DNA of 64,000 nt from Chrysaora quinquecirrha (Eukaryota > Cnidaria > Scyphozoa > Semaeostomeae > Pelagiidae): assembly GCA_014526335.1 (NCBI GenBank), contig JACTAT010000052.1:4849493-4913492 (forward strand). The letters run 5' to 3'. Position numbers and translations under genes: made by a program. Below are positions 56,340-64,000 of this stretch, one piece after another. A model generated the notes under the pieces. That model did not search any database, was not told the DNA's origin, and saw only the letters and a program-made list of their open reading frames with translations. How positions within the stretch are numbered: the first letter of the stretch is position 1; every line of letters starts with the position of its first letter.

Positions 56340-57845
56340 GTGGTAGAAGTAGGCATTAAGGAAACACAAATATCTTCTTAAGACGATCAACAACAAAAGC
56401 TACAGGAATAATAACAACAGTAAACATTGCAGCAGTAGCACCAAAAAAATATATCAACGGAAGTGACGACAAAATCAACACAGTAGCAACGAGCACAAGC
56501 GATATCAGCAAAGAAAGCTGAGATAGCAACAAGGAAGCTGAAGTAGCAACAATAATGGCAGCATTACAAACAGGGACGATCGATGATAGCAGAAGTGGCC
56601 AAAGAAATGTATACAAGAATGAAAGATATACAAGTGGCGACGAGCAAAAGCGATGTCAACAAGGAAAGCTGAGATAGCAAGAAGGAAGGCTGAAGTGGCA
56701 ACAACAGCGGCAGCAGCCTCAATAGGGTCGATAGTTGACCGCAGAAGTGACAGAAGAAAGATATACAAGAATGAAAGATATAAAAGCAGCAACGAGCAAA
56801 AGCGATATCAACAAGGAAAGCTGAGATAATAACAAGGAAAGCTGAAGCAGCAACAACAGTGGCAGCAGTACAAACAAAGAGGACCGATGATAGAAGAAGT
56901 AGCCAAAGAAACAAGGATAGGAAATGCAAGAATAGCAAAGTAACTACTACGGAAGCAGATACGCGATACAAACGGATGAAGAAGCTATAACAGCAGACGG
57001 CGAAACAGAGATATAAACAGCAGCAAAAGACATGGCAACGATAGCGGCAGAGCAACCACAAGAGCAGACATTAGAAGGAAACAGCTGAGGTCGAAAAAGC
57101 AGCCGCTGAAGCAATATGAGAGATGAAGTAGTAAATACAGCAGGAGTAGCAACAATAGACGTAGCGACGATAGCAACAGCAGCTGCAAAAGCAGCAGGCA
57201 GGTGTAAAACAGTACTGGAAGACTACAGAAGCAGCAACAACAGAGACAAAAGTGTCAGTGATTGAAGCAGAAATAGCAACCGTAAGAGGAGACGTTGGAA
57301 AGATAAAAGCAGAAGTGGAAACAACAGACGAAGAAGTAGAAATAACGGCAGCAGAAGTAGCAACACCGACAGACGAAGTAGTAACAAACAACAGCTGGAG
57401 TAGCAACACAGAAGCAAACGTAGCAACGATAGAAGTAGCACCAGGAAAAGAAATAGGCATAGGTTGAAACAATAGTAACAGAAAGCAGAAGTAGCAACAG
57501 CTGAGACAGAAGCGTAATTAATAGAAGCAGAAATAGCAACGTGGAATAGAAGTAGTAACACCAACAGCAGTAGTAAAAACAATCGTAGCAGAAGTAGCAA
57601 CAGTAGCCACATCTGACCTAGTAACGACAACAGCAGACATAGCAACGACGATAGCAGTAATAGTAACAAAAACAGGGGATGAAGCAATTGCGACTGCGGA
57701 TGTAGCAACAAAAGACTTGGACATGGCAACAGCAAAAGCAGAGAAGGCCTAAAACAGCAGCAGAAGTCGCAACAAAAGCAAAAGAAGGGAAAATGGCGAC
57801 AGAAAGAGAAGCTAAAATAGCAGCTGAAACATAGTAACAAATACG
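56340..57845. repeat. Degenerate GAAGTAGCAACA-type repeat, 1.5 kb
   Basis: Loose repeats of AAGGAAAGCTGAGATAGCAA and GCAGAAGTAGCAACAACAGC, partly in ~190-bp longer periods at the left (AACGAGCAAAAGCGATATCA near 56,490, 56,635 and 56,790). The plus-strand reading gives Ala/Glu/Val heptad-like peptides but is broken by stops. It resembles the right half of the CAG repeat at 28.7-30.2 kb. Confidence 0.8.
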
Positions 57846-58566
57846 ATCTTCATAAACGCATTGCTTCTTTGAAAATATAATATGCATCACTACGTGAAAA
57901 ATGCAACATTAATATACTAACGCATAATACAATTGTATTACAACCTGTAAATAGTTATTTTACAAATAACTCTGAAAATTCAAAATCCAAAAGTTTATAT
58001 TTTTGACAGAAATAGTCCGAAATCTCAATATTTAAGAGCCATCACTAAAGTTCTGGCCATACGATCAAACATTGTTTGTCAAACATTTGAAATCTGCTTG
58101 TCAAACATTTGAAATCTGCTTGTCAAACATTTGAAATCTGCTTGTCAAACATTTGGAATCTGCTTTTGGAATCTGCTTGTCAAGAAAAATGGTATACCGC
58201 ATTGTCGAGTCACAAAACAATGCTCGGCAAGCATCTTTGCTTGCGTCAAGAAAAAAATGTTTTCGAAATTATTCAAAACCAAAGCGGAACGAACTCGGCT
58301 TACTTATGCTTGTAAAGCAATGTTTTGTGAATTGCCAAATTTTCAAAACTTTGAGGAGCGAATTTCCCAGGGGTGCTTAATTAAGGAAATGCGGTAAATA
58401 AACAAACGGGTAGCTTTGGCTCAAGAAGGCTTTTGGCAGTACGCTTGCTTGTCTGAAAATTACAGTGCGAAAATTTCTAATACGAATAGTGCATGAATCG
58501 ATATTTCTTGTTCCGAACTAAAAATAACCCCAAACTAACGAATAACAAACACAAAATACCAAAAGT
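57846..58566. other. Unassigned stretch with a MITE family 1 copy and a 24-bp repeat
   Basis: 58,052-58,390 contains family 1 sequence (GGCCATACGATCAAACATTG at the left). Four to five copies of a 24-bp unit, CTTGTCAAACATTTGAAATC, lie at 58,075-58,180. No exon is supported. Confidence 0.6.
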
Positions 58567-59580
58567 TCAGACAAACAGCATGCGAAGAAAGGCGAAGCTC
58601 AGGACAGACAACACCATAGGCCATGTAACACTAGGCCTTCTGGCTGCTGATTTTCCACCCCAGTTGTTGCCGTTTGTTCCAGTGGTTTGTGAAGATCTGA
58701 GGACACTGACTGTTGTGTTTGATACTGTTGGTGAAACTGTGGCGTTGGCAGCAAAGATTGTAGCTGTAATTTCTTCTGTCTCGGTCAAAAACGGAGTAAT
58801 CATTGTGGTAAAAGCTGTGGTGTCTTCAGGAACGAATGTTGAATTTTCTGATGGTAGTATGGACTGGCCTGATATTGAAGATGGTGGTATGTCCTGTGAA
58901 GTTCCATTGGCTCCGCTGTTTTGTGCGGTTTGAGACGGTGTTGGTTTTAAAGAGGAAGTGTTCCCAGCAAATGTTGAAGTAACGGTTGCGACAGATGAGG
59001 AGAAATAGTGTGAGTTGAACGTGTTAGGCGTAGAACTGACGTGTGTTGGTGCACTACTTGAAAGCGGAGCCGTTTTCGTTGCATCTGATTCCCCATAGAC
59101 TGTTCTTGATGTCGCAGTGTAAGCGACAGGAACAGTAGTGGTCGAGAACAGAGCTGTATTCGTTGTATTCGGGTTCTCAGTTCTTCTTGTCGTAGTGTTA
59201 GCGGAAGGAACAGTAATGGTTGAGAACAGAGCTGTTTTAGCGGCAGAAGTAGTAGTCGTTGCTTGAGTGTGTCCGGATCCACCACTAGTGCTAGAAGCTG
59301 ATGTGGGTGATGCAACGCCAAGTTGAAAAATGGTAGATGCCACTGAGGACGCTGATGATAGCAAATACTGAGAGGAAGTTGTCAGGAGAGTTCGGAGAGT
59401 TGAACCTGACGATATAGCGCTGCTGTTCACCGTTGCTGCGGTGTTGTTGCTCACGGTTTCGTTAGAGACAGTTAAAGACACCGTCTCATTACTTCCATTT
59501 GTTCCAGGAACACTTTTTAAAAAAACGGCGCCCCAAACAACAAGAATCAAAGCAAAACGAGCCATTTTTCTGACAAACAA
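58567..59580 (-). CDS. Mucin-like GPI-anchored surface protein, single exon
   Basis: 337 residues from the Met at 59,580; the Met at 59,565 (MARFALILVVWGAVFLKSVPG) gives a cleaner signal peptide and is equally likely to be the start. The mature part is almost entirely Ser/Thr/Ala/Val with many N-glycosylation sequons (GSNETVS, SNNTAA, VSNTTVS) and imperfect repeats (KTALFSTITVPSANTTTRR and NTALFSTTTVPVAYTATSR). It has no Cys. The end, NGNNWGGKSAARRPSVTWPM followed by VLSVLSFAFLRMLFV, fits a GPI-attachment signal: small residues, spacer, short hydrophobic tail, no cytoplasmic domain. The extended, heavily O-glycosylated coat role is inferred from composition. There are no recognisable adhesion domains, and no intron is needed. 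Confidence 0.75.
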   Translation of the reverse strand: MFVRKMARFALILVVWGAVFLKSVPGTNGSNETVSLTVSNETVSNNTAATVNSSAISSGSTLRTLLTTSSQYLLSSASSVASTIFQLGVASPTSASSTSGGSGHTQATTTTSAAKTALFSTITVPSANTTTRRTENPNTTNTALFSTTTVPVAYTATSRTVYGESDATKTAPLSSSAPTHVSSTPNTFNSHYFSSSVATVTSTFAGNTSSLKPTPSQTAQNSGANGTSQDIPPSSISGQSILPSENSTFVPEDTTAFTTMITPFLTETEEITATIFAANATVSPTVSNTTVSVLRSSQTTGTNGNNWGGKSAARRPSVTWPMVLSVLSFAFLRMLFV

Positions 59581-59823
59581 AGATCTTTCATGAACACTGC
59601 AGTCGTTTCAAACGAAATGAAAATTCATATAAAACTTTCAAGGCACCTGTTATATTAATTTGAAACTATTCCAGATAGATCAAATATTGGCAGAAAAAAA
59701 CTGACATTACAAGCTGTTTTGTATGCATACACAATATGAAATTAAGCAATTTCTGGTATTTTTCGAACCGCATGTCAAAATATTGATCTTTCTATAACTA
59801 ACTTTTTATCATGTTTAGAACTA

Positions 59824-60374
59824 CAGTTGACATCCGCTATCTCAAACATTCGCTATCTCGAACGATTTTCCATTTCCCCTCGTTTTGGTATAAGGCTTGT
59901 ATAGAAAAATCATCCGCTATCTCGAACCCCGTTATCTCGAACATTCGCTGTCTCGAACCATTTTCGATTTCCCATGGAGGAAAACCTGCTCTTTATCTCG
60001 AACTTTGCAAAATTTTCTGATGAACTGGATAAAGAGACAGGCTGAAAATATGTATAAGTTCGCCTAGCGGAGCGGGAATGGCAGCAGCTTAGTGATATGC
60101 TGCTCATGTATACAATGGATGAAGCTGTTCTCTTTCGAGATGTGCTGCATCGCCATTATCTCAATTTCACCAATAGTAGGGATGAAAGCAGATGAGCTTT
60201 TACTCCTAAGTAAAAAATATACCAGATGTATTTGATGAAATTTGGGATCAGTAACCCTGCATGTTAATAGGGGTTCCTTTTTATATTTATATGGGGCATC
60301 CGTTATTTCGAACATTCGCTATCTCGAACAAATTCCAGTTTCCCTTGAGAGTTCGAGATAGCGGATGTCAACTG
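59824..60374. mobile_element. pogo/Tigger-like MITE, 551 bp, TA target duplication
   Basis: Left CAGTTGACATCCGCTATCTC and right GAGATAGCGGATGTCAACTG are perfect 20-bp inverted repeats, flanked by TA on both sides. The CAGTTGAC terminus is typical of pogo/Tigger elements. Internally, copies of TTCGCTATCTCGAAC repeat near each end. No transposase. Confidence 0.9.
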
Positions 60375-60394
60375 TATTGCTAAAGCAATACAAA

Positions 60395-60735
60395 CTAGAC
60401 CCCGTTTACACTATGCCGGGTCTACACTATGCCGGCATAGTTTTGATATGAATACGGTACAAAACGAATACGATACGCTAACTGGCTTCATCTAAAAACG
60501 GCATAGTGTAAACGCCTGAATACGGTACAGTTTGATACCGCTTTGCTGAATGAATGAGAGAGAAAAACAATTACTCTTTTTTCTTTTTGATATGAAACAA
60601 TAGATTTTAGAAAAAAACCGATGACCTTGCTCATCGTATTCATTTCATACCGGCATAGTCTAAGCGGGGACTCCCTGTTCGATATGAAATCGTTCCGTAC
60701 TCATTTCGTACCGGCATAGTGTAAACGGAGCCTTA
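60395..60735. mobile_element. MITE with GTTTACACTATGCCGG termini
   Basis: Left CCCCGTTTACACTATGCCGG and right CCGGCATAGTGTAAACGGAG are inverted complements, about 340 bp apart. The internal ATGACCTTGCTCATCGTATTC recurs inverted in the next element. Confidence 0.85.
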
Positions 60736-60787
60736 AGACGGAATTTTCCCTGATGCGGATCTAAGTGCACCAATCAGAAGTTATCTA

Positions 60788-61650
60788 AGGCCCTGTTTAC
60801 ATTATGCCGGTATGAAATGAATACGGAATGATTTCATATCGGATAGGGAATTGGGAGTCCCCGTTTACATTACACTTTTTTTTCAATAAACAACTTGACT
60901 TTGGTCCAGCCCTCAAGAGTTGCTTAACATATCTAGGATTTCAGCCTTCACAGAATGCCTGGTACCCCCTAAAACCTCTTATTTTGGCTCTTTTCTGGCT
61001 TCTCAATGTAACTGATAAGTTTGCAAAGATGTACAGTATAAAGAAAGCTATTTCACCAGAAATTTTAGCACAATCTCAGCCCTGGTTGCTTATTGAACAG
61101 TTGCTTATTAAAAAAAAGAGTGTATGCCGGTATGAAATGAATACGATGAGCAAGGTCATCGTTTCTTGTCTAAAATCTATTGTTTCACCTCAAAAAGAAC
61201 AAAGAGTAATTGTTTTTCTCCCATTCATTTACCAAAGCGGCATCAAACTGTACCGTATTCAGGCGTTTACACCATATGCCGTTTTCAGATAAGGCCAGTT
61301 ATGCCGGCATAGTGTAGACGCAAGACAAAAACAGTGTAGTACCGTACCGTATTCGTCTCATTCCGGCATAGTGTGAACTGGGTCTTAGCGTTCCGTGCTC
61401 ATTTCGTATACCGTATCCATATCAAAACTGTGCCGGCAAAGTGTAGACGCAAGGCCAAAACAGTATAGTACCGTACCGTATTCGTCTCATACCGGCATAG
61501 TGTGAACTGGGTCTTGGCGTTCCGTGCTCATTTCGTATACCGTATCCATATCAAAACTGTGCCGGCAAAGTGTAGACGCAAGGCCAAAACAGTATAGTAC
61601 CGTACCGTATTCATCTCGTACCGGCATAGTGTAAACTGCGTCTTAGTTTC
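60788..61650. mobile_element. Composite of GTTTACACTATGCCGG elements, interrupted by a Tc1/mariner MITE
   Basis: Starts CCCTGTTTACATTATGCCGG and ends CCGGCATAGTGTAAACTGCG. The right half has a ~125-bp tandem duplication (TTCCGTGCTCATTTCGTATA at about 61,390 and 61,518). The element is split at 60,871 by the insertion listed next. Confidence 0.75.
60873..61123. mobile_element. Tc1/mariner-type MITE, 251 bp, nested copy
   Basis: Begins CACTTTTTTTTCAATAAACA and ends GCTTATTAAAAAAAAGAGTG, flanked by TA on both sides. Removing it with one TA restores CGTTTACATTATGCCGG, the host element's own sequence, so the empty site is readable in place. An inverted copy lies at 62,589-62,835. Confidence 0.92.
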
Positions 61651-62586
61651 GGTCTGGTCTGTTTCTGACGTTTTAAGGAAAAACCTTTGAACTTGAAGAT
61701 TGCTATGACGTTCCCGCTATTAATCGCAATTTGAATATAAATTACTGTAAAAAAACTAATTAAAAAGAAAGTGACAACATGAATTGTCAAACAGCGACAA
61801 AGATTAAAACTGCTACAGATAATTAAAATCAAACAGGTGGCGAAGTTAGGTGAGATTATTCAAAATTTATTCATTCGATACTAGCAGCCATTTTGTACGT
61901 GGTTCCGTAATGATGTGGCCATGGTAGTTAATGATGAGTGAAGTCTGCGCTTGCTCAGCGTCAAGAATGAGGAAATAAAATGTCTTCAATGTCTTCATTT
62001 CGCCCTTAATCGATGATTGAGTTGAGTACAAACCATAGATATTATTAGCATCTTCGTTTTACTGAACATGATATAAGACTGACACTATTAATTAGCATAT
62101 GCATCAGTTCCTTTCGTAGCTATATATGATCAGTTCCAATGCCAATACAATGCCAATTGTCATAACTCTATTGTTTAAAGCAGACTTACTACATCACTAT
62201 TGTTTACGACAATGCCTCTTGTCAGAACAAATCTACAGTTTAAGGCAGACCAATTACAACGCTATTGTTTGGGACATTGTTATAAATCGGGCATAATAAA
62301 CAGTGCATTTTTATTTTGTTCTGTAGTACCAGAAAAGAATTCAAAGCTACGCTGTATCCAACAGTGTGACTGTAGAATCAATTTCGTTCTTACCGGATTA
62401 TAATGCATCCAGAAGGTAGTTAGATTTGAAGAAACAATAGAAAGCAATCTGATTGGCTTATCTGGAAATAGTCCTTCGCTGATTCGTCGATGGTTCTCTT
62501 TTGATTTTACTGGAAATTGTAAGTCAGGTTGCGATGCCAGGTTTACGCCAAACGCTTCCTGGGAGAAAAAAATAGTCGAAAAAACA
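61651..62586. other. Unassigned stretch
   Basis: No exon, RNA gene or repeat family recognised. 62,165-62,285 has a loose duplication of CTATTGTTTACGACA and CTATTGTTTGGGACA. Confidence 0.5.
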
Positions 62587-62588
62587 TA

Positions 62589-62835
62589 CACTTTTTTTTA
62601 ATAAGCAACTGTTCAATAAGCAACCAGGGCTGAGATTGTGCTAAAATTTCTTGTGAAATAGCTTTCTTTATACTGTACATCCTTGCAAACTTGTCAATTA
62701 CATTGAGAAGCCAGAGAAGAGCCAAAATAAGAGGTTTTAGGGGGTACCAGGCATTCTTTGACGGCTGAAATCCTAGATATATTAAGCAACTCTTGAGGGC
62801 TGGACCAAAGTCAAGTTGCTTATTGAAAAAAAGTG
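62589..62835. mobile_element. Tc1/mariner-type MITE, 247 bp, inverted second copy
   Basis: Reverse-complement match to 60,873-61,123 along its whole length, again TA-flanked (CATA before CACTTTTTTTTAATAAGCAA; GAAAAAAAGTG before TATTAAT). Confidence 0.92.
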
Positions 62836-62837
62836 TA

Positions 62838-64000
62838 TTAATTACACGCTGTATTCCACTGAGCCATCAAAACGCTACGCTACTACATGAAAGCCTTGGG
62901 GGGAGAGGGGTGACAAGGTTGTGGTAACATGTTACGAGAGGAGTGTTAACTGATACAAAATTCTGAAAAAGGGTGAAATCTGGTACCAAAAGCTCTGTAA
63001 AAGGGTGGAACCTGGTACCTCTATAAATGCAATTTCAATGCCAATTTCAGTTACCACGTTTCATAGGTAACTGAAATTTTCGTGCCAATTTAAGCACTAC
63101 AACAAAAGCCACCCAAAAGTCCGCATTGCTGTTCCTGATCTTAGCATAAAATCCATAAAATGTTTTTCGAAATCGCCTTGTGCGCCTTTATCAGGTTAAA
63201 TGAAAAAAACCTCAACAATTTTAGGCGGATGAATTAGAAAAATACCTATTCTTGGGTGAATTTATTGAAAAAACGCATAGTCAGGCAAAAGAACTAGAAA
63301 AGCCGAGTTCTACCCATCCTCAGGTGAAACCAAGAAAAAAGTCACCCATTCTGGCTGCACATAACCACAGCCCAAATATTTAAGTATCCCCCCGGGATAA
63401 AGGCATAATTATTTGAAACAGGGATAATGTAAAGGGGGTTTTGAGGCCTGCAGAAAATGCATTTCCTCTCAATCCAATAGAATTTTGATGAATCCTTCAT
63501 AAATTTTAAGTACAACAAAATAGATACGAAATGATTGACTTTGGAGAATTTACATACGAATTACTCAGTACAAACACCCGCTAGATGCATATTTCCATGA
63601 ATAAATCCAAGATTTATATCAGCAGCACCAGGGGGTATACATTCAAGCGAAAAAGAATAGTACAGGTATCAATTTCACACTGAAAAAAGCACTTTCTAAC
63701 AAGAGATATACCTCCGTCGTGTTTCTGTCTCGGCTGAAAATTTATTTTTTATGTGTTATGGTAGTTGACAAAGATTTAGAATAGTCTGGTAGGGAAAAAA
63801 TTGCTAAACAAGGAAAAAGTGAACGAAATTTTACTTTATCCTGAAATATCGGCACGGGTGAGTGGATGTTTTTTAGTTAAAAAAACATTGGTAAAAAAGT
63901 TTGTTTTTTAATTAGAGGCATCCGAAACATAAGGTTTGAGAGAAACCTTTATAAGAAACAGGACATGATACATATGGGTCTAAAGGCCCATTTCCACTTC
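62838..64000. other. Unassigned terminal stretch
   Basis: AT-rich sequence without supported genes. Small duplications (AAAAGGGTGAAATCTGGTACC versus AAAAGGGTGGAACCTGGTACC near 62,970-63,020) are the only structure I see. Confidence 0.5.

Noticed and set aside
56356..57890. Long Leu/Ser/Val-rich minus-strand and Ala/Glu-rich plus-strand ORFs
   Set aside because: Products of a degenerate repeat open in many frames; no start, splice or domain support.
60828..61292. A 154-codon plus-strand ORF
   Set aside because: Spans a nested MITE and its host MITE; it exists only because of the insertion.

Overview
This is eukaryotic, animal-type DNA: genes are split by GT-AG introns, intergenic space is large and AT-rich, and it is crowded with tRNA-derived SINEs, small TA-flanked inverted-repeat transposons (MITEs), a DIRS/Ngaro-like retroelement and very long satellite arrays. 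One gene piece is the 3' end of BBS4, a BBSome subunit, so the organism has cilia. I read it as a marine invertebrate, possibly a non-bilaterian such as a cnidarian or sponge, but the sequence alone does not fix the phylum.

Layout. 1-5.8 kb: an inverted duplication carrying two divergent SLC22/sugar-porter-like MFS transporter genes. 6.5-8.8 kb: the last three exons of BBS4, with a MITE-derived tandem array in an intron. 9-10.6 kb: a SINE and simple repeats. 10.6-26.9 kb: a ~195-bp satellite (about 60 monomers estimated from length, partly in higher-order two- and three-monomer units), interrupted at 15,892-20,347 by a retroelement with SAP-gag, zinc knuckles, RT and RNase H, and with split direct repeats but no tyrosine recombinase. 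28.3-32.7 kb: a four-exon minus-strand gene of unknown function with a CPxC, integrase-H2C2-like segment; its third intron is a 1.5-kb CAG-rich repeat. 33.8-45.6 kb: a ten-exon minus-strand gene for a ~1,700-residue Cys-rich multi-pass membrane protein. 46.5-51.4 kb: a four-exon minus-strand gene for a 710-residue single-pass membrane protein with a very acidic Ser/Asp/Glu tail; its first intron holds a 2-kb opposite-strand tandem array built from tail-like coding sequence, each unit now with a stop. 52-54.9 kb: MITEs and a GGCCTA-rich repeat. 55.1-56.3 kb: a large exon with several PKA-anchoring-like amphipathic helices. 56.4-57.8 kb: a degenerate GCA/GAA-rich repeat. 58.6-59.6 kb: a single-exon mucin-like GPI-anchored protein. 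59.8-62.8 kb: pogo-like and Tc1/mariner-like MITEs, one nested with its empty site readable. The last kilobase shows nothing I can support.

No operon-like co-operation is visible. Two minus-strand membrane-protein genes (33.8-51.4 kb) lie in tandem, and a third surface protein (58.6 kb) is nearby. Several reading frames (both MFS copies, the retroelement, the Cys-rich gene) are broken by single missing bases, mostly in short A/T runs. That is what residual homopolymer errors in a long-read assembly look like, so 'pseudogene' calls here need caution. All exon models come from splice motifs and phase agreement read by eye; none is confirmed by transcripts.
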